From assembly GCA_026120185.1 (NCBI GenBank), contig JANUWF010002145.1, positions 806,001 to 870,000 of the forward strand: a DNA stretch of 64,000 bases, in the 5' to 3' direction. The translations under genes and the position numbers were made by a program. The first letter of the stretch is position 1; every line of letters starts with the position of its first letter. The notes under the pieces were generated by a model. That model saw only the letters and a program-made list of their open reading frames with translations, was not told where the DNA came from and did not search any database. The stretch is from Voacanga thouarsii (lineage: Eukaryota > Streptophyta > Magnoliopsida > Gentianales > Apocynaceae). Of this stretch, positions 1 to 23,238 are shown piece after piece.

Positions 1-132
1 GGGATGATGCATCAATTAAGACCATAAAATATTTGAACAGTCCACATGGTGGATCAATAGGTCCACAAATATCTCCGTGAATCCGTTCGAGAAATGTAGG
101 ACTTTCAGCTCCTACTTTTACTCGGTGATGGT

Positions 133-760
133 TTAACAATTAATTTTCCTAGGGAACATGCAAGTACATGCGAATTTTTCTGATGTTAATATCCTTTTAT
201 TTTTTAAAGGATGACCATGTGTATTCTCAATGATTCTTCTCATTATGGTAGATCCCGGATGACCCAACCGGTCATGCCAAATGCTAAAAGTAATAGGATC
301 AGTAAACTTCTGGTTTACTAGATGATGAATTTCAATTGTACGTATTTTTACAAAATATAGACCAGTAGAAAAAGACGGCAGTTTTTCTAATACCGATTTC
401 TTACCCAAATGCATTTGAGTAATAAAAAGATGCTCAATCCTATTTTCCTCATTTGTTTCAACATGATACCCATTTCTGCGGATATCTTTAAAACTCAATA
501 AATTTCTTCTGGATTTTGAGGAAAATAGTGCATTATCAATAATAATTGTTGTTCCTTTAGGCAACAATATACTAGCTCTTCCGGAGCCCTCAGCCACATT
601 TGCACTACCGTTTATCGTATAAATATTTATTTCTCCCATTTTGAGATCAGAAAAATATTTCTCATTTTTTTAGTATGGTGTGTGTAGTTCCACTATCAAT
701 AATGCATATATCATCATTAACAACAGCCATCTAAACACAAATATATATATGCAAACGTAA
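133..760 (-). pseudogene. copia protease and GAG-pre-integrase region (frameshifted)
   Basis: On the minus strand, near 690-730, a D-S-G-T-T-H protease active-site motif is visible. About 50 bases later a run of A residues near 672 carries an apparent one-base insertion and the frame is lost. The open frame 133-639 then covers the C-terminal half of the protease and a pre-integrase segment with W-H-D-R-L-G-H, typical of the H-H-C-C zinc-binding region before integrase. A second frame change near 150 precedes the integrase N-terminus, which continues in another frame to the window edge with a G-D-I-C-G-P motif. Homology to plant copia polyproteins is clear; function is unlikely. Confidence 0.85.
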
Positions 761-812
761 ATATTATTAAAATAGAATGAAAATGAAAATACAAAAATAT
801 CAGGGTGAGGCT

Positions 813-1870
813 TTAGTTCTTCTGGACACTGCCATCACCAATTAAATGGTCTATCCTACCGTCTGGGTGTTCAAAAAAATCCGATACATCCATATGGGTA
901 ATATTGATATTAAGATCTTCAGGATCAATATCATCATCCTCAGCATTATTTATTGGATGTTGAGAAAAATTTGCTTCCACATTTTTATTTTTCAATGAAG
1001 CTTGATACAATTCAACTAAATGCTTAGTCGTACGACAGTTTCGTGACCAATGACCTTTCATGCCACATCTATAACATATATCCTCATGCTTTTCTTCAAT
1101 TTCTTTTTCTTTTCCCTTATGATCTTTTCTGTTCCACTTCAGGTGGCCAGTATTTCTCATAGTTTGATTATAATTGTGATAAGGGAAATATCGAGCGTGT
1201 CTACGACCATAACCACGACCACGGCCACGGCCATGGCCACGACCACGATTATAACGATAGCTTCTGCTAGAGCCAACAGCATTCACTTCTGGGAGTGCTG
1301 TTGAGCCAGTTGGTCTGGCTTCATGATTTCTCAATAATAACTCATTATTCTTCTCTGCAATGAGGAGGGTAGTAATTAAATCTGTAAATTTTGTATACCC
1401 CTTTTCTCGATATTGTTGCTGCAGGACAATATTTGAGGCATGAAAGGTGGAGAATGTCTTCTCCAACATATCTTCATTAGTCACTTTTTCTCCGCATAAT
1501 TTTAATTGAGATGTAATTTTATACATTGCGGAGCTATATTCATTCACGGTTTTAAAATCTTGCAACCTCAGGTGCAACCATTCATACCGTGCAGTGGGTA
1601 GTACGACCATCTTCAGGTGGTCAAATCTTTCTTTTAAATTTACCCACAGGACATATGGATCTTTTTCGGTAAGATATTCCATTTTCAAATTTTAAAAATC
1701 AAAGCTTTAGCCTTGTGTTGTGCAGATGCACTATTATTTGCTTGAATAGTTTCACTAAGGCCTTCAGCATTTAGATGCATTTCTGCATCGAGAACCCATG
1801 ACATATAGTTTTTTCCAGAAATATCAAGGGTTACAAATTCGAGTTTAGCGAGATTAGCCATAAAGATCAA
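813..1870 (-). pseudogene. copia gag (capsid and CCHC nucleocapsid), broken into two frames
   Basis: The first frame (1685-1870) starts with the N-terminal domain common to plant copia Gag proteins (a D-I-S-G-K-N-Y-M-S-W motif). It ends at a stop where roughly ten codons seem to have been lost compared with related Gags. The second frame (813-1688) continues with the UBN2-type capsid region, an arginine/glycine-rich stretch and a single zinc knuckle, C-Y-R-C-G-M-K-G-H-W-S-R-N-C, then an acidic tail. This is the part of the element into which the RKD fragment is joined in the two downstream copies: they share the sequence up to about 30 codons before the knuckle and then switch to foreign DNA. 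Confidence 0.88.
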
Positions 1871-1962
1871 TAAATGCGTACCTGTCTTCTGGTTTTGTTA
1901 ACGGCAGAAACTCGTGCTTAGTCTTCTGGCTTTTGTACCAGTAGAGACTCGTGCTGATAACG

Positions 1963-2328
1963 TGTTATAAAATTATGGCAGTGTTAGAATAAAATCTACA
2001 CACTACACACTAAGAAAATTCTAACTATTCTTTGCACAAGAATTTCTCTTCAAACTTCTCTCTTTCTTTCTCTCACAATTCTTTCTCTAATTTTTTTTCA
2101 CTAATCTTTCTTTCACAAAATAATGGTGTCTTACAAGCTTAGAGAATAGCTCTATTTATAGAGCTCTAATTAGTGGAATACATCATGGCATACATCATCT
2201 TCAACTAATCTCAATTAATGGTGTCTCCACTAAATGGTGGACATCCATAAAAATCTTCTAATAATTCACAAAAATCCATAATTAGTGGAGCCTCCACTAA
2301 TTAATGGAGATTCTAATAATTCATAACA
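1963..2328 (-). repeat. 5' LTR of family A copy 1
   Basis: 366-bp LTR bounded by the inverted terminal hexamers TGTTAT/ATAACA. On the minus strand it contains a TATA-like TATAAATA inside a palindromic stretch (near 2153-2160) and purine-rich GAAAGA repeats in the transcribed part. Immediately inside the LTR (1941-1962) is a primer-binding-type stretch containing TTATCAGCACGAG, repeated in the other family-A copies. Its match to initiator-Met tRNA is only partial. Confidence 0.9.
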
Positions 2329-3844
2329 ATTTGACCGTACTAGTGGCATTGTAACTTTAGTCATTTGATATATACTTTATAATGTAAAAAATTCGATTTT
2401 TTTTTTTTAAAAATTCAAAGTACATTTAATTCGACCGTAAGAAGTTGGAGATTTTCCCAGTAATCCTAAGAAGTTAGACATGTGTCATTTTTGATAGTGG
2501 AAAAATCTTTGATCCATGCCGGAGGAGAAAAAAGCACAAAAAATTAAATAAAGAGAAGGAAAGAGATGATTAGAGGAAGAAGAAGGAGATATAACTAATG
2601 TTGCGAACAAGTCAATAAAGGTTGTTTTTGTTTCTATTATCCGAAATTGATACTCACCAAGCCAGAGGCAGAGAGAAAATATATGATATCAAAACTAACC
2701 ATTTTCATAACAAGTAAATACATCAAAAAGGTTCTAAAACTTTTAACATATTTTTGTACCTCCTATTGGCTCAGCAAGGCTGTTCTTCTACTTCTCTTTT
2801 GGTCCCAACTGGGGTAGAAACATCAACACTTCATTTGGCCACTGAAAGTGTTTTTGTGTGTGTGTGTGGGGGGGGGGAATGTAGAAAACAATGTTTATAT
2901 GCTTTTCCACTTATATAATGTTAGAAATATACAAATGTTATCTTTTTTAGTGTGTCCTAATACACTTATCAGATACATATAATAACTTACAAAGCAATAT
3001 AATTTCTTACCCTCTCAAATCTCTCTCAGGTGTATACCGTATAGATTTGTCAAGCTAAACTTCCAGGGCTGGTTGCTGATCTTGGAGCCCATGCAAGTTT
3101 GGGATTATGAACGTCATGAATCGTGTCAATGTTTGTTTCTCCTAAGGAATCGATATTAATCCTTTTAATAGGAATTGAATATTCTATTTTATTTCGAAAT
3201 TATGATTTAGAGAAATATTAATTATAAAGTAAGTTATTACTATACTCGTATTAATATAGGATTATGAGTTAGTGAAATATATAATAATAGTTATGAAATT
3301 TTAAATTAAAAAATATATTTATTTTAGAATAGTAGATACAAAATATGAATGTACATATGCACTTTATTTAAATTTTAAAAACACTTACTAATTTCATCAC
3401 GGAAATCCCAAGTATAAAGAGATATTTATCCATATACGTATCCTTCGCGGAAAGAAAATCGCAGCCTCCTTCAACCAACTTGCTACAACAAATCTGTCTT
3501 CATCTGTTTTCACACCGAGTAGGAGTTGAGTAGGCAACCCCAAAATGCCACGAAAATAATAAGGCAAAAAACCTAAAGACAAGGGAAGATAGGGAACACT
3601 TGGGAAACCGCCTGCTGCCAATTGGCAATGAAAAGCTCCTTTCAAAGTTTCCCGCCGGCCCCACGGTCCCCAGCTGTTCAAGCTGCCAATCTAATCTTCC
3701 CAATAACATCCCTCCTCCCCCTAACTACCACTGCAGGACATATTCATGCACACGCCCATCTCCACACTGACAGACATACATATATACACGGACACATGCC
3801 AATACTCCACAGCCCGTCAAATTTCATCACATAAACTAGAAAAT
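2329..3844. other. intergenic, no gene seen
   Basis: AT-rich spacer between the copia element and the MAPKKK relic. It holds a short (TG)n/(G)n run at about 2851-2878. The stretch 3400-3840 is GC-richer and could be the former promoter and 5'UTR of the MAPKKK gene. The reading frames across it show no recognisable protein. Confidence 0.6.
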
Positions 3845-6800
3845 ATGCCTGACCGAAGTCACGCCTTGTGCTTCCAAAATTTGCATTTCTGGGGTAGGAA
3901 AAGTCGGTTACATGATGATCAAGAAACTAGTCCAAACACAGTAAACAAGAAGAACAGAGAAAAAAGGAGTTTTGAAGATTGCATGCCTTTATCGGGAAAT
4001 CTTCGTGGAGCTAGACAATATTTTAGTGGCTATAATCAAGGTTCATGTAGGAGATTATCTCTTGATCATCCAAGTACAGCAGCTGAGAAGAAAGGTTATC
4101 CTCTGCCTTTGCCTCTGCCACTGAGTTCACCTGAGCCGTCTTCAAGATCCACTGATAGATCATCTTTATCATCTGTCTCTAATGATGATGATGAGCTTGT
4201 CAGTCAGTGTGATACATTTGGTTCATTCAGGTCAGTCATTTGTTCTTCTGTATGTCCTTTACCAAAACATTCTGTTTCATAAAATTTCCTGGAGTTAGGA
4301 TTTGTATTTGTTTTATCCTATTATTTCAAATTGAGGTTCTGGCTGGGTTTTGTTATATTTTTCTTGATTTGATGTCGGAAAACCTTGAGATTTGTGTTTT
4401 TCAATTCAAATCAGTCATAATATCTTCTCTTTTCGAGATAAAGATTATTACTTGTAGCAGCCTAATCTGGAGTTTCATGGCTCTCCAATTAATTTGTTCA
4501 CATTGCTTATGTAAAATTATGATCTTATCATTTATTAATTCATGATATATATATATAAGAGAGTTAAATGAGAGACAACAGGATTTTTATGAAATTATTT
4601 GAACTAATTTGGGGTTCCTGAATTAGGAATTAAGCACAGAACGAAAGTTTTTTTTTTTTTTTCGAGTTTGCATAAATAGAAAAATGAGGTTTGTAGTTTT
4701 TCCCTCTTTCCGTAGCAAGAAATCATGATTGGCAGCAGAACTAACATGAACAAAGTTTGTTGTTTTCAGAGAATATGATGAAAGCAAGGGTCACTCCTGG
4801 TCAAGAACTTCCTACACTTCATCCAAAGCATCAATGGCTTACGCATCAACACCCAAGTATCTGATGTTGTGGGGTTCGAGTTTCGAGTTTTCACCTGAAA
4901 GCAGTGAAAATGGTAACCATCCCAGTCATCCTCAGCCCCGTCCACCACTCTCTCCCAGTAAACCCTCAGGATACCTCGACTCAAATGGAAGTAGGGAAAA
5001 GTATTGGGAAGAGGGACATTTGGACATATTATGCTGGATTCAATAGGTATTATGGGTTCTTATAAAGAGCTGTTCTGTAATTTTCCTTTGAATGCCGATT
5101 GCTTCAAAATTTACCCTTTTCCTGGGGATTAAAAACTAGATACTGATGAAATGAAAACTGTCCACAGTTAGTGATAATAGTACATGGTTAACTATACAGC
5201 CACAGCAGGAAAATGCAGGTTTGATGATCAGGTAGCACTACACAAGAAAATATGGTGGTAAATATGTTTGCGTTGTTTAGCATTGATACTGGGAAAATGT
5301 GCGCAATAAAAGAAGTCAGATCATTTCTCATTATCAGACATCGAAAGAATGTCTCAATCGACTGAATCAGGTTTACGTTCTTGACTCGATAGCATGTTAA
5401 TGCATCTGCTCTTGAGCATTAAGGCATCTTTTCTTCGGCTCACAAATAATCATTGCTCGTTTCTTGATTAAACAGGAGATAGGAGGGCTTAGTCATCTTT
5501 CTCATCCAAACATTGTGCAATACTATGGAAGTGAGCTTGTACGAGTTTAAGATATTTCTTGAACTTTATATCTAAAGAAAATTAGGCCAATAAACAGTTC
5601 GCTTATGCTGATTGCCTTCCTTGCAGGGAGATGACAAATTGTGTGTGTATTTGGAGTACGCCTCAGGAGGCTCAATCCAAAAACTACTTCAGGAATTTGG
5701 TCCGTTTGGTGAGCAAGTTATTCAAACTTACACAAGGAAAATTCTATCTCGCCTAGTGTACTTGCATGAGAGAAACACAATACACAAGTATCAGTAAAAA
5801 TTATGTTGTGGAGAATTGCATCCCTTAAACTTTACATCAAAGTTTGCAAACCATTTAAACCAAATTTGTGGTCTCTTTTCAGGGATATCAGAGGAGCAAA
5901 TATTCTTGTAAACCCTAAAGGCGAAGTCAAGCTTGCTGATTTTGGAGTGGCTAAGCATGTATAATTCTCGTCTAATTTCTGAAAATGACTCACGAAAGGC
6001 GTCCTTTTCATTAAGGAATGGAGAAATATAGCTAATGTGTCTGAATTCAATGTTTAACTAACATTTCAACTGGGAGCTTTTGGAAAGATCGGAAACTCCC
6101 TGAGAGTCTTTAACTACTGAACGCTATTCTAAACCTTGGCTGTTGAGCCCCATCTCACAGTCTTGAATGTAGTTTTGGGAGGCAGGTCTTGTAACCAGGG
6201 TCTAGGATAGAGTTTCCCCAAGTTATACCCGATAATCAGAAGAAATGGTATATATGCATGCAAAGTTAAATGTGAGGACGGGAAAAGGGTTACCGATATT
6301 ACATTTCTTGCTCTACTTAACATGATAACTACCTAATAAGCGTTTCTTATTTCAGACAGCATCATGCTCATCAATGCTTTCTTTTAAAGGAAGTCCCTAC
6401 CGGATGGCTCCAGAGGTGGCAAAGCCTTACCATTAGTCTTTCAATGGTTCATTATTCCAAATTTAACATGGACAGAAATTTCACTTATGCAATTATCTAT
6501 GTATTCAGGTTTTAACAAATTCTGGAGGTTACAACCTAGCTGTGGATGTTTGGAGCCTTGCTTGTACTGTTCTTGAGATGGCAACAGCCAAACCTCCATG
6601 GAGCCAGTATGAAGGGGTATGATTTACTTGCTGATCTTCATTCTATGCCGGTGGCTTTTCTTTGAACTCGGGAATGAAAACTTCTGTTCATCATTGACAG
6701 GTTTCTGCAATGTTTCGAATAGCAAATGATAAAGATGTACCTGAAATTCCTAAGCATCTCTCCGATGAAGCAAAGAGTTTCATTGAAATTTGCCTGCAAA

Positions 6801-6913
6801 GAAATCCTGCTGGTCGTCCAACAGCTGCACAACTGATGCATCACCCCTTCATTCAGGGTAAACAAGAAAACAAGATTTTTAAGGCCAAACGAAATGGTGG
6901 AAGCAAAGCCTAA
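3845..6913 (+). pseudogene. MAPKKK (YODA/MAPKKK3/5-like) kinase pseudogene
   Basis: The relic keeps the exon layout of a plant MEKK-type kinase: 3845-4230, 4770-5046, 5281-5370, 5476-5538, 5627-5787, 5883-5958, 6356-6415, 6509-6616 and 6701-6913. Exon 1 has the W-G-R-K-S...K-R-S-F-E-D head and the P-L-P-L-P region of this group. Kinase motifs are readable: A-I-K-E-V (the lysine), H-P-N-I-V-Q-Y-Y-G, A-S-G-G-S-I, H-K-D (usually HRD), L-A-D-F-G, G-S-P-Y-R-M-A-P-E (R where W is usual) and a C-terminal H-P-F-I. Near 4985-5046 the glycine loop G-R-G-T-F-G-H is out of frame with the upstream exon, has an in-frame TAG where a lysine codon is expected, and loses one base after it. Exon 3 has another one-base shift after A-I-K-E-V-R (about 5320). 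A working kinase is therefore unlikely unless these are assembly errors. Whether it is transcribed cannot be told from sequence. Confidence 0.8.
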
Positions 6914-8253
6914 TTTACTAAAAACGTTCCTCAGTTGATTTCCAAAGAAGGTAAATTCAATTCATACAACAAAATATATATCTGATTTGCATTCACATGG
7001 ATTATCACATTCTATAATTGAACGTAATTTTTATAAATTACTAGAGAATATGTGATATTCAATTTGAAAGGAGCGTATTTTAGTTTTCATTTGCGTATAG
7101 CTTGTTGAGGTCATTGGAATGACAAATTTGCTATCAAATTTCTCATAATGCTTAATGCTTGTCACAATTACTTCTGCAGTTATACAGAAACCTCCTGGCC
7201 CTATCATTGCCTAATAGCCTGCCCTACACATGGACTTGCTGACTTTGAGGCGCTGCCCAATTAGAAAATATGGGTGTGCATCACATAGCTTATAACCAGA
7301 AAAGTGGACGCGGAAGCATTTGAGACAGCCAAGCAAGCATTGGAGTATTTACTAAAAATAGATATCCATATTTGGAAATTTGAAGCCTTTTCTTTGCAAT
7401 CCACAATTCTTCTGCGTTTGACTGTTTTAGAAATGGAGACCTCAGATTGAAACCTACCGTGCATACTATTGTGTCCTAAAAGGATGTCCCGCCCAGATTT
7501 GACATAAAATTACCCTCATCCTATTTGTCCTTTGCTGGCAGCAGACTGCCAATATTGTTGAACCTGGCATGTAAATTTTACTGCACTCCCAACCCAAAAG
7601 AAAGAGAATGAAGATAAAAGGGAGGGTTCATTTCTCTATCATTCCTCGTGCACCAAACACTAGCTCCTCGCTAGATGGTAGCAGGCCTGTACCCATGTTC
7701 TTGCCAATATTGATGGTTTGATATGTCTAATAGGAGGATTTATATGCCATCATGCGTCATCTCAACCAGTGTATGAAATTGAATCACTTCCGGATAATTT
7801 TCAATTTAATCTCGTGTGGTTGCTCTATGGCTTCCAATGGATACTTTTGGGGAATCAGGCGACCTTACCATTGATCACTAGCATTGATATGTAATTTTCC
7901 TTCTTCAAAAGAGATTCATAAGAATGAAATTTCTTTGATGATAAACAGAGTCTACAACTCCTCATCCTATTCAAGCATATGCTAGTGCAAGGTCTGACAT
8001 AGCAACCTTACCCCTGAAACAGATAGGTTTCAATGGAAATAAACCTTTACTATGAAAATTCCTAACTTAAACATAGGCTACAGAGCTCTTTCTCGTAATG
8101 ACATGACTGCATATGAGACCCACTTCTGCTCAAGTGAAACTAGGATTGTTCACATACTCACAGTTCATATAATTCCAGGGTCTAACTATTAGACCCCTAA
8201 AAGGGTACACATTTTCACACAATTCTTGACATGAAAATAAACTTACTCTCACC
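6914..8253. other. convergent intergenic spacer between MAPKKK relic and SBDS
   Basis: This stretch lies between two converging 3' ends. It should hold the 3'UTRs of the MAPKKK relic and SBDS. The short open frames in it (for example 7261-7464) have no recognisable motifs, and no repeat or RNA gene is evident. Confidence 0.55.
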
Positions 8254-11200
8254 TCAAAATGAGTAATCCTTCAGATCAGCCTTCGAATCACCAAGCTCCA
8301 AATCAGCCATGCATTCTTCAGCGGTAAGGGGAGGGAGTTGCCTGGTCTTTCGCTTTAGATTATGCTTGTGCCACTCACTCTTGAAGTGCTCTCTATATTC
8401 TTTTGAATCACCCACAGGAGCATTGCATGTGCTACACCTGTTCTGTTTCACATCTCCATCAGAAGTCCCACTTTTCGGAGAAATATTCTGCTTCTCCAAT
8501 TTATCAGCCAACTGGAGCACAGGCTCTCTGGAGTCCTCACGGAGGCTTGATAGTTCATCTTCATGATCATCATAACGATCCACTAGGCTGTCACTATCCA
8601 CATGCACATTAACTGCCAGAAGTTCCAGCCTCCCCTGGAGATTCCTTACAAGGGCATCACAATCCCGAAAAAGGCCTGGCTCCATCTCACAGACCTGCAG
8701 TAGTGGTTGACAACGCAATAGAGGTAGGAAACATTTAAAATTGAGATATCAGGACCTCAGTTCTATATTAAACTAGTTAGCTAGTTCAGAGTGTAGACCC
8801 AATTTCCATCCAAAAAATCATCGCAACAAAAGAAAGTTGATGCAACAATTCCAGTGATTCAGTGAATAGAAGGGATTACTTCTTTCTTTGCCCACCACAG
8901 AGATGTAAGCTAATCATTTTTTATAATTATTGGAAAAGAAACAAAATGAATTCAGAGTACAATCAGTTCAACACTTTTCTTCAACAGATGATGCACATAG
9001 TTTGCATGGGAAGATTTACTTTGAACACTTCATTGCTCTTCATGTCCAATTTCATAACTATGCGTACACATGAGTTCTACCACCAAAAAGATTGGATAGC
9101 TTCCTCTTCTAATTCAGAAACAAAGCCCTATTATTTAATTCTGTCTTCATGCTACCCAGTCCTATCATTGATTCACCTAGTATCTCTAACCTTTTTCTTT
9201 ACTTTTCGATTTTATAATGCTAATGGTATTTGAAGCATTTGATGTTCTTAGTAGTTACAGTTGTTCCAAAGCTTTTTCAAAAGAAGAGTTACTTTGAAGT
9301 TTTGTTCTTCATGCCCAATTTCATATCTAGGCCTGCATAGAAGTAAGAGTTTTTACCACCAAAAAGATTGGTTAGCTTCCTCTTCGAATTCATAAACAAA
9401 AGCCCTTTCTTTTAATTTTCTCTCTTCTTGCTCCCCAGTCCTATCAGTGTTTCTCATGATTTCTCTCACATCTTTTCTTTAATCTTCTGTTTTATAATGC
9501 TAATGGTATGCGAAGCATTTCATGTTCTTACTAGTTACATTTTCCTAAGCTTTTGCATGGAAGATGTGCCACAAAAACCAATAAAAAGAAGAACTGAAAG
9601 TGGTAGCAGGAAGAAAATTCCAGTTGATATTTCAGCTGCAGATATGTTGTGCATGTTGAACATGTGCATAGGAAGGAAATGAACCATTTGTCCACTACAC
9701 TTAGGGATTGCAATTGAAATGAAAAAAGTGAAATTTTTTCTCAATTTAAAGGGAAAAAAAATTAATCCAAATGATTTCCATTTTCCGAAAACTATTATTT
9801 ACTTACAAAACATCATATTTTCTCTCATTGACCCTCCCCGCCTCCACCCCCCGCAAAGACAAAAAATTCAAATTCCTTTTCACTTTTAAACAAAGTTTCC
9901 ATAAAAATGTTCTAATCCAAGTGCACCATTAACAGCCAAATTAAATATCACTTGAGTGTTTAGTGCAAACCTCCTTGGCCACATGTTCAGGAACAGCAAT
10001 GCTTAAAGGGATTTAGACTGTAAAAATATCTGACAAAAATGGATTGAATAAACACAAAAAAGAAAAATGCTAAGAAAGTATAAGTATATCATAAAGTTAT
10101 GATAGTAAGTTTACAATGACTTACAATAGAAAACTGACTTCCAGATTCATCTCTCGAAACGATTTTTGCATCCCATCCATTAAGTTTCTCTGTAAGAAAA
10201 GAAATATTTTGCTCTGTAACAGTCAACCTTAACCTCATAGGAGCACGTTTGATTGGGAAGTGCTTCTGAAGCTCACGAATGACTTCTAATGCCTGTTTTG
10301 ATTAAAAACATAGATCACAATACAAATAACCAGAACTATTAAATCAATGTCCCAAAAGTAACAACATCCTTTATGCTTTCACAGCAGCCCTTGACAACAT
10401 CCTCTTTGCACTTCCACACTAAATGAAGTTACCTGTTTCTTTGAGCTGTTGTTCGGATCAACTGCAAAATGGATATCATGCATCAGACGCTCAATCATGC
10501 TAATGGTATATGGCCGTTGTGTCTCAGGGTTAATAGTCTTTTGCATGACCATGGTTCCAATATCCCTAAACTGGTTTGAGAGCTGCGATTCCCTCTCTTT
10601 CCCTGAAACTTGTAGCTCCCCTTTCTCCAAAATCTGCAATACATGTATCTAACATAATTCAGAGGGTCGTCTCAAATATGGTACATCCTGGTGCAAGAGT
10701 TTGTTCCAATAAAAGATCCACTAAGTTTAAGTTCAATAAAATGTTCCCCAAGCCCATAAAATCTGATTGAACAACTAAAAGTGCTTCCACTGTTAATGAA
10801 AACATGATTGGAAGCACCTTTTAACTAAAAGTGCTTCCAATTGGGGGGGGGGGGGGGGTAAGTGTGAGAAAAATAATAATAAATTTAATACAATGACGAA
10901 TATTTCATTTACTTCCCTGGTGGGAGCAACCCTCCCCCTCGTCTTTTGCGGATAGCGATCATAATAGCATTTACATTACGAGGAAATGCAATCTTCAATC
11001 TCAATGAAAAATGAACTTAAATGTGAAGAAGAAAGAACGACAAACAGTGAAAGGCTATTGACAAATAACAAAGAAATGGATTACAGAAATCAAGAAACCT
11101 CCAAACAAATTTTGGTCTGATCATCATGTCCGAAAGCAGCATTTAAATCCTTGGACTTCGCCAAAACACCTTTGGAAACATTCGAATAAACAGTCTGCGA

Positions 11201-11481
11201 TTGTAACACTTCATCCAAATCCTTCTCCCTATATTACCCCCAAAAAAATTAAATAAATAAAAAAGACAACGCACACTGTCAGAAGTTGAAATAAAATGCA
11301 TACACAAAATTCTTAGAATAAAACTGGAAAAATGGAAAGGGGATTACACGCCAGAGCGCCAAGAGAGGACTTTGTTCTTGTAACAGGCTATTTCAAAGCG
11401 ATTACCATGCTTCTTCAGGCGAACAACAGCGACGTTGGTGAGTCTCTTCTGCCCTATGGGCTGCACCAGCGTCTTCGACAT
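8254..11481 (-). CDS. SBDS: SBDS ribosome maturation protein with plant C-terminal zinc finger
   Basis: Five exons read on the minus strand, 11348-11481, 11099-11228, 10433-10633, 10125-10292 and 8254-8694. Each junction has GT-AG borders and the phases fit, giving 1074 bp and 357 aa. The protein starts [10 protein letters not shown] and has the three SBDS domains in order: the N-terminal FYSH domain, the helical middle (with a [13 protein letters not shown] segment) and the ferredoxin-like domain ending [11 protein letters not shown]. Plants add a tail, seen here as an acidic linker plus a C2H2-type finger (C-S-T-C-N-A-P...H-F-K-S-E-W-H-K-H) that animal SBDS lacks. Known role: with the GTPase EFL1 it releases the anti-association factor eIF6 from pre-60S ribosomes in the cytoplasm. 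It is head-to-head with the SDN5-like gene. Intron 4 (8695-10124) contains an internal duplication. All domains are intact, so it is probably functional. Confidence 0.96.
9025..9541. repeat. diverged tandem duplication inside SBDS intron 4
   Basis: Two copies of a 240-280 bp block lie at about 9025-9260 and 9295-9541. They share landmarks such as ACCACCAAAAAGATTGG, CCCAGTCCTATCA and TTTTATAATGCTAATGGTAT at matching offsets of 269-280 bp. Small indels separate them. There is no coding signal; it is intronic. Confidence 0.8.
10774..10858. repeat. small hairpin repeat plus G16 run in SBDS intron 3
   Basis: AAAAGTGCTTCCA and its near inverse TGGAAGCACCTTTT face each other, followed by a third direct copy and a homopolymer of 16 G at 10843-10858. 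Arms of this AAAAGTGCTT type occur in plant hAT-like MITEs, so it may be a MITE remnant. The G run is a likely sequencing-error spot. Confidence 0.55.
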
Positions 11482-11943
11482 CTCTCTTCCTTCCCTTTCC
11501 CCTTCTTTCTCCCTCTGCCGTATGGTTATTTTCTGGGTTTTTCTGGAGACGGAAGTTTGAGTCTGCGCTCTGCGGCTTCTTAATTATCACAGTCGATTAG
11601 GGACAAGATGAAAATCAACTCCAACTCCAAGTGGGGTCTTCCGACAACAATGAGAGAACCTCAGTCGGGCTGGCAATGGTTGAGGCTCCTCGGCAGCAGC
11701 TTAGGCGATGGGAGGGAGAGGAAGCTAGGAGGACAAGAGAAGGAAGAAAGGAGGAATACGACGGTGAAACTTCGAATGGGAAAGAAAAGAAAGAAAATTG
11801 AAAAAGGGTGGGCCGAGAGCTTGCATTGGTGGGCTTGGGTCCGACCAGGATGTTAAAAATAAAAGGGCCCATATTTCAGACTATTTATTTGAGTTTTTCC
11901 CTGCAGCGTGTACAGAAACACAAAGCAATTGCTACAATCAACC
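11482..11943. promoter_or_regulatory. divergent (bidirectional) promoter of SBDS and SDN5-like gene
   Basis: Only 462 bp separate the two start codons, which point away from each other, so 5'UTRs and promoters of both genes must fit here. The stretch is GC-richer than its surroundings and CT/GA-rich, and shows no obvious TATA box for either gene, as is common for housekeeping promoters. An alternative is that the SDN5 transcription start lies inside the SBDS first exon or the reverse. Confidence 0.7.

Positions 11944-23238
<11,295 letters not shown>

Larger units (their letters stand above)
1..2328 (-). mobile_element. Ty1/copia retrotransposon, family A copy 1 (5' part, truncated by window edge)
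   Basis: The element reads right to left: 5' LTR (1963-2328), gag start (1685-1870), rest of gag with a CCHC knuckle (813-1688), protease and pre-integrase (133-about 740), and the start of integrase (1-130). The rest lies beyond the left edge, so no 3' LTR or target-site duplication can be checked. The LTR ends are TGTTAT...ATAACA, and the same LTR occurs four more times at 24-34 kb. It is the only family-A copy here whose gag runs into a protease and integrase, so it shows what the RKD-carrying copies have lost. Breaks within gag, within protease and just before integrase indicate that this copy is not autonomous now. Confidence 0.93.

Noticed and set aside
1050..1304. Plus-strand frame with a threonine-rich repeat opposite copia gag
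   Set aside because: It is the complement of the arginine/glycine-rich part of gag; the same artefact appears at 26924-27133 and 29139-29333.
8862..9682. Open frames inside the SBDS region as separate genes
   Set aside because: They fall in SBDS intron 4, are repeats of one another, and have no protein-like features.
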